Shown here piece by piece: positions 1 through 8,831 of a stretch of 14,730 nucleotides of DNA (its first letter is position 1; the number at the start of each line of letters is the position of its first letter). The stretch is taken from NCBI GenBank assembly GCA_030674185.1, contig JAPXFY010000013.1, positions 56,969,873 through 56,984,602 on the forward strand, written 5' to 3'. The notes under the pieces are model-generated. The model was not told the origin of the DNA and did not search any database. It worked only from the letters and a program-made list of their open reading frames with translations. This stretch comes from Monoplex corrugatus (Eukaryota; Mollusca; Gastropoda; Littorinimorpha; Ranellidae). A program made the position numbers and the translations under genes.

Positions 1-297
1 TGAAATTCACGATGCTATGAAGTTCCATCTACGACTGAGACTACGTGAAAGGGCTCCACCTACACTTATTATCATAATACATCTTGGCACCCACCAGGCC
101 AGAGGTACACTGACACCTGCGGTGTTGGTCAGAAGATTTAAACAACACCCTCAATGATACATCTGTGAGGTGGACGCGACTCGACTGTGTGTGTGTGTGT
201 GTGTTGTCCCATCCCAGTCTTCCCAAAGAGCCCATAACGTGCTCAACTTTGGGAAGGAGCCGTTTGACACGAAAAAAATCACACAGTAGTTTTTCAA

Positions 298-370
298 GGG
301 ACTGATCGAGATTCGAACCCACAACATTCCAGTCGGTCGTCCGTTGCACTAACCACTACACCACAGCGAC
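298..370 (-). repeat. tRNA-derived SINE head (pol III promoter-like)
   Basis: On the minus strand, 363-353 reads TGGTGTAGTGG, one mismatch from the pol III A box TRGCNNANNGG. Positions 319-309 read GGTTCGAATCT, one mismatch from the B box GGTTCGANNCC. The 33-base interval between the boxes is right for a tRNA or tRNA-derived SINE. The acceptor and T stems do not pair well, so this is a SINE head rather than a working tRNA gene; the A-box region most resembles tRNA-Val, Glu or Asp. Downstream on the same strand (297 to about 1) a non-tRNA body with a short TG run (188-205) could be the SINE body and tail. I could not identify the SINE family. Confidence 0.6.
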
Positions 371-523
371 TAGAGTACTGCCGTTTTCTCAGTGCTGGTG
401 GTGTTACTTTCCACAATCCTAAAGTAACGGCAAGACAACAACATTAACAATCCCATTAAGTCAGTTGCCTGTCAGTCTCCAGAAGATCGGTCAATGACCA
501 GCCATACAAGGACCATGTTGTAA
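371..523. other. Unique-looking spacer, nothing recognised
   Basis: This spacer lies between the SINE head and the first copy of the dispersed repeat. There is no coding signal, tandem structure or RNA-like fold that I can support. Confidence 0.4.
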
Positions 524-643
524 GGGACACAACTCATGCTTACTTCCTTTGTCCGCCCCACACACAGGGGAAATAACTACGACCAGGGAAGCCAGAAGAC
601 ATGAAATGCATTATTCAAATGGAAGTATGTCAGACGGTTGTGG
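524..643 (+). repeat. Dispersed repeat copy A (inverted relative to copy B)
   Basis: This copy aligns over its length with the reverse complement of 2608-2731. Two 22-base blocks match perfectly: 526-547 with 2704-2725, and 612-633 with 2624-2645. The spacing between blocks is similar (108 versus 102 bases end to end), and the intervening sequence is clearly related, for example a CCAGGGAAGCCAGAAGAC-like stretch in both. It has no coding potential. It could be a SINE or LINE tail or a MITE-like interspersed repeat. Confidence 0.75.
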
Positions 644-699
644 AATCGCCTGAGGAATGCGATTATTCTCTTATTCTCTCTTCCAAAAATTCCTGTTAC

Positions 700-925
700 T
701 TTCTCTTTCTGCATGCATGTATTCATGCATATGAGCGTGCATGTATGTGTATATGTACGCGTGAATGCGTGCATGTGTCTATGCACGTGAGCCCATGTGC
801 ATGTACCTGTCTATACACACGTGTGTGTGTGCGTACATATAAGTGAGAGACAGATGCAAAAAGAGAGTGGATGATACATGAAATTGTAATGGGTAGGATT
901 AACATGTACAATAAAACTGGTTTGT
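700..925. repeat. TG-rich alternating purine-pyrimidine tract and spacer
   Basis: From about 710 to 840 the sequence is rich in GTGCATGTATGTG-type alternations with several CATGCATG-like palindromes, which is Z-DNA-prone. The reading frames here give only Cys/His/Thr-rich nonsense. From 841 to 925 there is a short unique spacer before the pyrimidine tract. Confidence 0.6.
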
Positions 926-1283
926 TTCGTAAGTCCTCTCTCCCTCTCTCCCTCCCTCTCTCTCTCCTTCTCTTTCTCTCTCTCTCTCTCCTCTCTCTCC
1001 CCCCTCTCTCTCTCACTCTCTCTCTCCCCCCCTCTCTCTCTGTGAGGTTATCTGGATGCCTGGTTGTTTATTTGACTGTCTGTCTGTCTGTCTCGCTCTG
1101 TCTGTCTCTGTCTCTGTCTCTCTGTCTGTCTGTCTGTCTCTCTCTCTCTTTTCTCTCTCTCTCTCTCTCCTCTCTCTCCGTGTGTGTGTGTGTGTGTGTG
1201 TGTCTTTCTCTCTGTCTCTCTGTCTCTCTGTCTCTTGTCTCTGTCTGTCTGTCTGTCTGCCTCTATCTATCTCTCTCTCTCTC

Positions 1284-1336
<53 letters not shown>

Positions 1337-1358
1337 CTCTGTCTCTCTTTCTCTTGTC

Positions 1359-1426
<68 letters not shown>

Positions 1427-1440
1427 CCTCTCTTCTTTTT
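926..1440. repeat. Compound microsatellite (CT)n, (CTGT)n, (TG)n
   Basis: This is a pyrimidine-rich block. CT runs occur at 935-1050 and 1375-1430, CTGT runs around 1075-1135 and 1242-1260, and TG runs at 1180-1202 and 1286-1334. All frames look open only because the repeat lacks stop codons; the Ser/Leu/Cys/Val and Arg/Glu polypeptides are artefacts. The purine-pyrimidine asymmetry is compatible with triplex formation and the TG tracts with Z-DNA. Confidence 0.95.
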
Positions 1441-1556
1441 TTGTGTTGTTTTAATTTTAGTAGATTATGTAGCAGTTGTTGTAGCAATTGCAGTTATAAT
1501 CTATATTACTAGAAAATATATGTTAATTTCTTTGTTGTTGTTGTTTTTGTTTTTGT

Positions 1557-1588
<32 letters not shown>

Positions 1589-1699
1589 GTTTCGTGTGTG
1601 TGGCTGACTGTCAGTTTACTCGTTTGTCTGTATAGCATTTATCTCTGTCCTTCATCCACTTCTTGCGGTCTTGATGTTTCATTTTCACCCTCCTCTTTT
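1441..1699. repeat. T-rich spacer with (GTTTT)n
   Basis: A GTT/GTTTT-type low-complexity run occupies about 1530-1592. The rest, to 1699, is unremarkable T-rich sequence without coding signal. Confidence 0.7.
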
Positions 1700-1892
1700 T
1701 TAATCCATTGACTCACGCACCCTATCCACCAACTGCAAAAAGTTAACTTTTTGACTCCCTCACCCTATCCATCAGTTTCCTGCAGGAAGCTGGTGGATAG
1801 GGTGAAAAAATCAAAGGGTTAAATTTTTGCTTTGCTGGCATGGTTGGCAATGCACGATGCTGGTGGACAGGGTGCAAGAGTCAAAGGGTTAA
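1700..1892. mobile_element. Outer TTAA-bounded MITE-like element
   Basis: The element begins with TTAA at 1700-1703 and ends with TTAA at 1889-1892. The left end reads TTAATCCATTGACTC and the right end, reverse-complemented, reads TTAACCCTTTGACTC; both continue into a GCACCCT(A/G)TCCACCA motif. TTAA at both ends with a CCCTTTGA-type terminus is typical of piggyBac-class non-autonomous elements; the family call is inference. Its body is split by a second palindromic element (1743-1822). No transposase is present. Confidence 0.65.
1743..1822. mobile_element. Inner 80-bp palindromic TTAA element
   Basis: This is a near-perfect palindrome centred at 1782.5. TTAA occurs at 1743-1746 and 1819-1822, the arms share CACCCTATCCA(T/C)CAG, and the centre is TTCCTGCAGGAA (1777-1788). 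Its termini resemble those of the outer element, so it looks like a minimal relative inserted into it. The flanks GCAAAAAG (1735-1742) and ATTTTTGC (1823-1830) become a short inverted repeat around a single TTAA if the insert is taken out, which supports insertion at TTAA. Confidence 0.7.
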
Positions 1893-2040
1893 ACTTGTGC
1901 CTCACCAATTCGTGTGGTGCTAGGATCTGTCAGTGTCTCCACTTGACACTTTTTCTCCAACATACACACGCGGTGTCTCCTCTTGGTTACTTTCATTCCC
2001 AACCTCTTCCTCCGCCCCCTCCCCCCACCCCCATCCCCCA
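1893..2040. other. Spacer, C-rich toward its end
   Basis: The spacer is unique-looking up to about 1995, then C-rich (CCTCCGCC/CCCCCACCCCC) to 2040. No gene is supported. Confidence 0.4.
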
Positions 2041-2400
2041 ACTCTCTCTCTCTCTCTTCTCTATATATATATATATATATCTATCTATCTCTTTCTATCT
2101 ATCTATCTATCTTCCTATCTGTGTCTTTCTCTATCTCTCTGTATGTCTGTCTTTCTCTGTCTGTCTGTCTCTGTCTCTCTCTCTCTGTTTTTCTCTGTCT
2201 GTCTGTCTCTCTCTCTCTCTCGTTCTCTCTCTCTCTCTCTCTTTCTTTCTCTCTCTCTGTCTCCCCTCCCACCCTCTGTCTATCTGTCAGTCTGTCTCTC
2301 TCTCTCTCTTTCTTTCTCTGTGTCTCCCCCCTCTCTCTCCCTCCCTTTCTCTTTTCTTTTCTCACTGTCTCTCTCTTCTTTTTCTCTGTCTTGTCGCTTT
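2041..2400. repeat. Compound microsatellite (CT)n, (TA)n, (TATC)n, (TCTG)n
   Basis: The order is a CT run, TA at 2062-2080, TATC at 2081-2115, then mixed TCTG/CT/CTTT to 2400. Long open frames here encode only Ser/Leu or Arg/Glu low-complexity sequence and are not genes. Confidence 0.95.
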
Positions 2401-2607
2401 TCTCTAACCATTGCTTAGCGGGGATTCAGCCATCACCAGACGCTATAATAGCCATGAGACAAAAAGGCAAGCTATCACTTTGTGATTACATCCCCGAGTC
2501 CTCTCCATCCTCCCCTTGCTTCCCTCCCATCTCACCAATCTGTTGATCATTCAGTTCGTGTGTCCGGAAAGACAGACAGACAGACAGACAGAGAGTTTTC
2601 AAAAACA

Positions 2608-2731
2608 CATATTGTACTAACACCTGACATACTTCCATTTGAATATTACAGTTTGTCTCCTGGCTCCCCTGGTCATCGCTAGTTCTCACGTGTGTGAACA
2701 AGGGGAAGTAAGCATGAGTTGTGTCTCTGAC
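2608..2731 (-). repeat. Dispersed repeat copy B (inverted relative to copy A)
   Basis: This is the reverse-complement partner of 524-643 with two perfect 22-base blocks (2624-2645 and 2704-2725). It is bordered by a GACA run at 2571-2593 on one side and by GA/GACA/ACAC repeats at 2764-2822 on the other, so it sits inside simple repeat as copy A nearly does. Confidence 0.75.
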
Positions 2732-2763
2732 ATCAATGTAAGGTCTAGCCTTATACATGTTTA

Positions 2764-2822
2764 GAGAGAGAGAGAGAGACGGACAGACAGAGAGACAGAC
2801 AGACAGACACACAAACATACAC
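2764..2822. repeat. (GA)n/(GACA)n/(CA)n microsatellite
   Basis: Short purine-rich simple repeat: GA at 2764-2780, then GACA units to about 2808, then CA/CATA. No coding content. Confidence 0.9.
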
Positions 2823-2862
2823 AGATTCGCCTGCAGGGTGTAGATATGTTGGTTATGTACAT

Positions 2863-3555
2863 GTGCTGCGCGGTACTATGGAGTCTGTGGGGAACCTATT
2901 CAACCTTTCTTCAATGCAGTCCAAAAAAAGTAGATCAAGTAAACAAACATTTCAGGGCTTTGGAAAACCTGGTGAATCTGCTTCAAAAGATAGTCAGAAT
3001 AACAACATGGGGTCAACTACATGGTGGAAAATCATGGATGGAACAGGCAGAAAAATACATTCAGCAAACAGACCGGTTGACAGAACTCAAAAGGATGGAA
3101 GAATGGGGAAAATATCCAAAACATTTCAAAGGTCTATACAAAAGAATCATACCAAAGAATCTGGGAAGACATTGTGGTAAATGGCCAGAAGGTAAAAAAT
3201 GATACAGAAACCAAACTGCTCAACAAGCCAATGAGCTGCAACCTCAAAAATGTTATAAACAATGATGGCTCGATCACCAATAACAAATCTGGATGTGGGC
3301 TTTACTGACAAAAAGAATGGAAGCACGATATATGAAGAAAATGCTTCATATAGCATCACAACCCCCCAGTCTACCGATGGAAATTGAGCCAGTCACGCAT
3401 GCTTGCATGCTTTAAAACGGTTAACTTCACTAGATGATGCGATAAAAGACAAACAAGCCTTCATCCTTGCTGAATCGATAAAGCTACTTAAAACACGGAA
3501 AAGTGGAATAGGGATCTTGGACTGGCACGAAATTATAAGTAGTATCAGTCTATAA
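2863..3555 (+). pseudogene. Decayed coding stretch, unknown family
   Basis: Several adjoining reading frames read like real protein rather than low complexity. Frame 1 is open from ATG 2863 (or ATG 2878) to TAA 3178-3180, polar and Ser/Lys-rich. A different frame takes over at about 3105-3290 with text such as SYQRIWEDIVVNGQKV. Frame 1 resumes from about 3262 and runs to TAA 3553-3555, with one TGA at 3385-3387, ending in segments such as LDDAIKDKQAFILAESIKLL and GIGILDWHEII. A gene or mobile-element ORF broken by indels fits this pattern. I do not recognise the family: no zinc finger, RT, transposase or membrane signature is visible. Alternatives are a host-gene exon relic or an old viral or transposon capsid-type ORF, neither supported. 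Confidence 0.35.
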
Positions 3556-3591
3556 AAGCCTGCTGTTTATCGCACAGATGAATGGGCATGC

Positions 3592-4163
3592 TGATCCTTA
3601 TTGTGTGGTATGGGTCTTTATGTGGGACACAAGACTGATCCTTATTGTGTGACATGGGTCTTTATGTGGGACACAAGACTGATCCTTATTGTCTGGTACG
3701 GGTCTTTATGTGGGACACAAGACTGATCCTTATTGTGTGGTATGGTCTTTATGTGGGACAATACTGATCCTTATTGTGTGGTATGGGTCTTTATGTGGGA
3801 CACAAGACTGATCCTTATTGTGTGGTATGGGTCTTTATGTGGGACACAATACTGATCCTTATTGTGTGGTATAGGTCTTTATGTGGGACACAAGACTGAT
3901 CCTTATTGTCTGGTACGGGTCTTTATGTGGGACACAAGACCGATCCTTATTGTGTGGTATGGGTCTTTATGTGGGACACAAGACTGATCCTTATTGTCAG
4001 GTATGGGTCTTTATGTGGGACACAAGACTGATCCTCATTGTGTGGTATGGGTCTTTATGTGGGACACAAGACTGATCCTTATTGTGTGGTATGGGTCTTT
4101 ATGTGGGACACAAGACTGATCCTTATTGTCAGGTATGGGTCTTTATGTGGGACACAAGACTGT
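3592..4163. repeat. 44-bp minisatellite, about 13 units
   Basis: The unit begins TGATCCTTATTGTGTGGTAT and ends TATGTGGGACACAAGAC. Successive units start at 3592 and 3636, giving a 44-base period. Variants are mostly single substitutions (TGTGTGG, TGTCTGG, TGTCAGG) with occasional deletions near 3745-3770. Peptides repeating MWDTRLILIV or LYVGHKTDPYC arise only from reading this array and are not a gene. The array ends next to the retrotransposon fragment that follows. Confidence 0.95.
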
Positions 4164-4254
4164 CAAATAATGCTGTCTCTTGATAAGCAGAAACCCTATA
4201 CTTGGCAAGCCGCGCTTCTTCAGAACTTGGAGATTTGACACCCAGTCTTGGTAG

Positions 4255-4630
4255 TAATAGTAATGTTTTCTTGAGGTGGTGTTCCAGAGCTTCTTTGTTG
4301 ACTGTGAGTGATCTGGATTTGGTCTGCTCAAACAAGTTCCTGGCGAATTGGAAGGAGTCTTTAAAGAAGCGATCTTGGGTGTTCTTCTTTTTGCTCCTTC
4401 TCCTCCTCACTTATTCTGCTTTCCTAAGGGCGCAATGTTTCGTTTTGAGGTCTTTCCATAGTTTCTCTAGCCCTTGCTTTTCACTCCTGTTCCTCCTCGC
4501 TGATTCTGCTTTCCTAAGGGCGTAATGTTTCGTTTTGAGGTCTTTCCATAGTTTCTCTAGCCCTTGCTTTTCACTCCTGTTCCTCCTCGCTGATTCTGCT
4601 TTCCTAAGGGCGTAATGTTTCGTTTTGAGG
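4255..4630 (-). mobile_element. R2/HERO-type retrotransposon fragment, ORF linker region
   Basis: On the minus strand, 4410 to about 4262 encodes a segment containing SKKKNTQDRFFKD and FARNLFEQTKS. This aligns without gaps to residues about 33-80 of the reverse transcriptase ORF at 12858, with roughly 70% identity by eye. Upstream in the same frame (4630-4414) lies the Lys/Arg/Glu-rich linker, tandemly duplicated with a 90-bp unit. A TAA at 4411-4413 replaces the serine codon present in the neighbouring units, so it is non-functional. Homology fades beyond about 4255 before the 44-bp array. The other edge is the assembly gap, so its full extent is unknown. It is a different, diverged copy of the element at 9841-13180. 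Confidence 0.75.
4411..4630 (-). repeat. 90-bp in-frame tandem repeat within the retrotransposon ORF
   Basis: Units at 4411-4500 and 4501-4590 differ at two positions of 90, and a third unit starts at 4591 and is cut by the gap. Each unit encodes 30 residues including LKTKHYALRKAE and EKQGLEKLWKD, a charged, probably helical segment present once in the related element near 12858-12750. Because 90 is a multiple of three, the frame is kept through every unit. The array may continue inside the gap. Confidence 0.85.
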
Positions 4631-4730
4631 NNNNNNNNNNNNNNNNNNNNNNNNNNNNNNNNNNNNNNNNNNNNNNNNNNNNNNNNNNNNNNNNNNNNNN
4701 NNNNNNNNNNNNNNNNNNNNNNNNNNNNNN
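4631..4730. other. Assembly gap (100 N)
   Basis: There are exactly 100 undetermined bases, a conventional placeholder for a gap of unknown size. Tandem repeats abut both sides (90-bp unit on the left, 37-bp unit on the right), so repeat collapse is the likely cause. Confidence 0.98.
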
Positions 4731-6790
4731 GGATATGATAGTTCACAAGCTGACAGAATAGTTCACAAGCCCGTCATGCCATGAGATGAACACAATAGTT
4801 CACAAGTTGGTCATGCTAAGACAGACATACTAGTTTACATACTAGTTGGTCATTCCATAAGATGAACATCATAGTTCACAAACGGTCATGCCTTAAGATG
4901 GATAGAACAGTTCACAAACTGGTCAAGCCATAAGATGGATAGAAAGTTACAAGCTGGTCAAGCCATAAGATAGATAGAATAGTTCACAAGTGGTCATAGC
5001 CATAAGATGGATGGAAAAGTTCACAAGCTGGTCATTCCATAAGATGGATAGAATAGTTCACAAGCTGGTCATGCCATAAGATGGATGAATAGTTCACAAG
5101 CTGGTCATGCCATAAGATGGATAGAATAGTTACAAGCTGGTCATGCCATAAGATGGATAGAAAAGTTCACAAACTGGTCATGCCATAAGATGGATAGAAT
5201 AGTTCACAAACTGGTCATGCCATAAGATGGATAGAATAGTTCACAAACTGGTCATGCCATAAGATGGATAGAAAAGTTCACAAGCTGGTCATGCCATAAG
5301 ATGGATAAAATAGTTCACAAGCTGGTCATACCATAAGATGGATGGAATAATTCACAAGCTAGTCATGCCATATAAGATAAACGAATAGTAACAAGCAGTC
5401 ATGCCATAAGATGGATGTGACAGTTTGCGAACTGGTCTCGTCATGCCATAAGACGGACATAATAATTCACAAGCTGGTATTGCCATAAGATGGACATACT
5501 GGTTCACAAGCTGGTCATGCCATAAGATGAACATAAAAATTTACATGCTGGTCATGCTACAGAATGGATAGAATAATCAATAAGCTTGTATTGCCATAAG
5601 ATGGACAGAATAGTTAACAAGCTGATATTGCCAGAAGATGGGCTAGAATAGTGAACAAGCTGGTATTGCCATAAGATGGAAAGAATAGTGAACAAACTGG
5701 TATTATCATAGAATGGATAGACTAGTTAGCAAGCATGTATTACCATAAGATGGATAGAATATTTAACAAGCTGATATTGCCAGAAGATGGGATAGAATAG
5801 TTAACAAGCAGATATTACCATAAGATGGATAGAATAGTTAACAAGCAGGTATTACCATAAGATGGATAGAATAGTTAACAAGCAGGTATTACCATGAAGA
5901 TGGATAGAATAGTTAACAAGCTGATATTGCCAGAAGATGGGATAGAAAGTTAACAAGCAGTATTACCATAAGATGGATAGAACAGTTAACAAGCAGGTAT
6001 TACCATAAGATGGATAGAACAGTTAACAAGCAGGTATTACCAAAGATGGGATAGAACAGTTAACAAGCAGGTATTACCATAAGATGGATAGAATAGTTAA
6101 CAAGCAGGTATTACCATAAGATGGATAGAACAGTTAACAAGCAGGTATTACCATAAGATGGGATAGAACAGTTAACAAGCAGGTATTACCATAAGATGGA
6201 TAGAATAGTTAACAAGCAGGTATTACCATAAGATGGATAGAATAGTTAACAAGCAGATATTACCATAAGATGGATAGAACAGTAACAAGCAGGTATTACC
6301 ATAAGATGGATAGAACAGTTAACAAGCAGGTATTACCATAAGATGGATAGAACAGTTAACAAGCAGGTATTACCATAAGATGGATAGACAGTTAACAAGC
6401 AGGTATTACCATAAGATGGATAGAATAGTTAACAAGCAGATATTACCATAAGATGGATAGAACAGTTAACAAGCAGGTATTACCATAAGATGGATAGAAC
6501 AGTTAACAAGCAGGTATTACCATAAGATGGATAGAACAGTTAACAAGCAGATATTACCATAAGATGGATAGAATAGTTAACAAGCAGGTATTACCATAAG
6601 ATGGATAGAACAGTTAACAAGCAGGTATTACCATAAGAAGGATAGAATAACTAACAAGCAGGTATTACCATAAGATGGATGGAGTAAGCTTGCCATACCA
6701 TTGAAAAGAAAATGGTTAGCAAGCTGGTCATGTTAAAGAATGGACAGAGTAGTTAACAAGCGTGTCATGATATAAGATGGCTTTGTTCCC
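4731..6790. repeat. 37-bp satellite array, about 55 units
   Basis: The unit starts ATAAGATGGATAGAACAG and ends TTAACAAGCAGGTATTACC, a period of 37 bases (for example successive units at 6301 and 6338). The first third carries the variant GTTCACAAGCTGGTCATGCC. The later part carries GTTAACAAGCAGGTATTACC, with a mixed transition zone at about 5560-5760. Edge units are diverged and the core at 5800-6670 is homogeneous. A diagnostic GCTGATATTGCCAGAAGATGGG unit recurs at 5621, 5770 and 5920, about every four units. There are no spacers, so it is not a CRISPR array, and no coding content. Confidence 0.95.
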
Positions 6791-7560
6791 AAGCTGGTCA
6801 AGCCCTGGCAACAATTTCCTTCTGTCCAACTGAAACAAGAACAGTTTAACAGCCAGAGAGCACACACAATTGTGAAAAAGCTACCCAGATGAACAGTCAC
6901 ACCCAGTACTATTCAGCATTCAGAGACTTACATCAATTAAAAACAAAAATGACTTATGCCCCAGAAACGCATTTGGTTCTCTTATAACCATACAAAGTTT
7001 GTGTAATGATGACCAGTAAAGTTGATATATGTCTTTGAAAATGTCTTTGAAACTAACTATTTAAAATTCTTCATAGCAGGAATATGTAATCAAAATTTTG
7101 GGGAAAAGCTCAAAGGAACAAACAAAGAAAAAAAAGTCCAACCATCATCAAATCTCTGCCAGTAAATGTCCTTTTTTCCCATTCAACGAAACAGGAAGGA
7201 AGTTTCAGTCTTTTTCTTCTAATTTTTGTATTTGGCGTTTGTTCGTTTGTGATCTTACGCTTGACAAAAACCAGCAGGCCGAACATTTGCGCCTGTCTTG
7301 TCTGGTTGTATTAAATACGCGTTTGATTCTATTTTCCTGTTTTTTTCTGATTCCGATAAATGTAAAGTTTGCGAACCCATTTTCTTCTCGGGCACCTTTC
7401 CCACGACACGGCTGTTTCATATAACTCCAACCTGAAGATTTCATCGATGAATTTTGTGCATAGACTATTGAAAGTGTAAGGGATAGGGGTAAATGTTAGT
7501 GCTCTGACCAATCAGTGTACATAATGTTGAGGGAGATGGGCAAAACAGCCGGAATTCTGA
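6791..7560. other. Unique AT-rich sequence, nothing firm
   Basis: This moderately AT-rich DNA has only short open frames without family features on either strand (for example around 7098-7424), unsupported by codon pattern or motifs. It may hold old unrecognisable repeats. Confidence 0.4.
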
Positions 7561-7599
7561 TGCGTAGAAAACTGTCGTCGATATTTTTATTCAAACATT

Positions 7600-7851
7600 T
7601 CTGTTTATACATCTTCATATGTGGTGTCCCATCAATCCTGATGATGAAAAAGACTTCACTTGGTGTGGCCAGTCTTTTTAAAGCAAAAAGACTAGATTAT
7701 TGTTTTGTCAATGAAGATGTATACTGTTTAACATGTGAATATTAATTTTGTACCTAACACTGATCATAAGACTGTTGTAACCGAACTGAATAATGTCGAC
7801 TTTGGAGGAGGTCCAGGCTATTGGCGATTTAACTATACTGTTCATTTATAG
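7600..7851 (+). pseudogene. LINE endonuclease (APE-type) C-terminal relic
   Basis: Two adjoining frames together give the end of an apurinic-type LINE endonuclease domain. The frame through 7689 encodes RLDYCFVNEDV, resembling the conserved R(I/L)DY(I/F)(L/V) strand, and stops at 7743-7745. The frame from about 7747 encodes TDHKTVVTEL, equivalent to the catalytic SDH motif, and then GPGYWRFN (7810-7833), matching the GPGxWKxN segment that follows the endonuclease in many L1/Tx1-like LINEs. It stops at 7849-7851. A frameshift near 7745 and flanking decay make it a relic. No reverse transcriptase follows that I can recognise. The clade is uncertain. Confidence 0.6.
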
Positions 7852-8550
7852 ATAAACATACAGACGTTAGATTATGAATAGTATTTCACCAATGCATGTC
7901 TTAAAAAAAGGACAAATGAAGGCCATGTGAAACACATAAAAAAGGTGCTCTTCAGGTACCTGCATGCAAGTAGGTCCACCAAAAAGTCATTCACAAACAA
8001 GCAGAACAGCATTTCAATCAAACACAAAAGTACCTGACTCATTTGAACGCCATTGTACGGAGTCCGTGCAACTATGGCTCTCACGCGAAAAGCAAGATGT
8101 CCATCTGCAAGAGAAGATCATATGTTCACTACATCGATGAAATCAATCAAGAGATAGCAACCAGGTAACTAAATATATGAAAGCAAATGTTACAAATGAC
8201 TGCACATGTAACATACATGAAATAGTAAATTCCTTGACAGGATAAGTAAGTTGTGAAATATTCGACAAATCCAAGGAAAATATTAATGAGATCACCACAT
8301 GAGAAGATCAGCAAATTGGTATGAATCTTAGACCGATAATTGCAAGAGAAAAAGATACCAGTGCTGCTTACAGAGAGGACTATTGTGAGAACACAGCAGT
8401 AGATTGATATAAGGCACGAAAGAACAATTATACGGGAAACTTGATGAATCTATATACAGAGACAGAATATAAAGCTTAGTAAAAAACAAACAAAAAAACA
8501 AACTAATATGCAGATGATAGATAGAGAAAAATAGTATTAGCCCACAGAAC
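7852..8550. other. AT-rich sequence, nothing recognised
   Basis: Many short frames occur but none has a recognisable motif. The stretch lies between two LINE relics and may be their decayed remainder, but I could not align it to either. Confidence 0.35.
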
Positions 8551-8640
8551 GCCCACTGCTGCGATTTTGGGACATTCGCAAAGTGACCTGAAGTCCTCTG
8601 GTATCAATACGGACACCTGGATAGATACAGCTACAAATGG
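8551..8640 (+). mobile_element. LINE 3' fragment (ORF2 C-terminal tail)
   Basis: About 85 bases align with 13955-14035: both contain an ACTGCTGCGAT start, then a GACCTGAAGTC core and GGACACCTGGATAGA or its equivalent. Translated in the matching frame, the piece encodes LLRFWDIRK followed, after a one-base loss, by DLKSSGINTDTW. This is the RDLKxxxIxxxxW pattern that follows the RWLGHV segment in the C-terminal tail of many invertebrate LINE ORF2 proteins. It is a small decayed relic. Confidence 0.65.
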
Positions 8641-8831
8641 TATTAGTAAGGATTATTCAATCGGTATTGATTACAAAGAGTTTAGTGCTTCGGGTTTTTT
8701 TTTTCTCAAAAGTTCATCATCGCACGCTAGCATATCCATATGCGCTCCATCCAAACTTGTAGCAGATTCCTTGATCCCGAGCAAAAGCCTATGCTTCGGC
8801 ATGGGCCTTGAAATGGGAACTAGGTAGAAGG

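Noticed and set aside
298..370. Functional tRNA gene
   Set aside because: A and B boxes are present, but the acceptor and T stems mispair and no proper anticodon arm forms. A SINE head is the better reading.
926..2420. Long Ser/Leu/Cys/Val open frames (up to about 210 codons)
   Set aside because: They are translations of CT/TG/CTGT microsatellites that lack stop codons; the composition is entirely explained by the repeat.
3881..4238. Repetitive peptide ORFs (MWDTRLILIV / LYVGHKTDPYC)
   Set aside because: They are produced by a 44-bp minisatellite whose period is not a multiple of three. The frame drifts each unit and there is no start context or constraint.
4731..6790. CRISPR-like array
   Set aside because: 37-bp units follow each other with no spacers, units vary gradually, and the context is eukaryotic. 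It is a satellite.
7098..7511. Short open frames on both strands
   Set aside because: Overlapping, under 110 codons, with no motif or codon bias, in AT-rich unique DNA.
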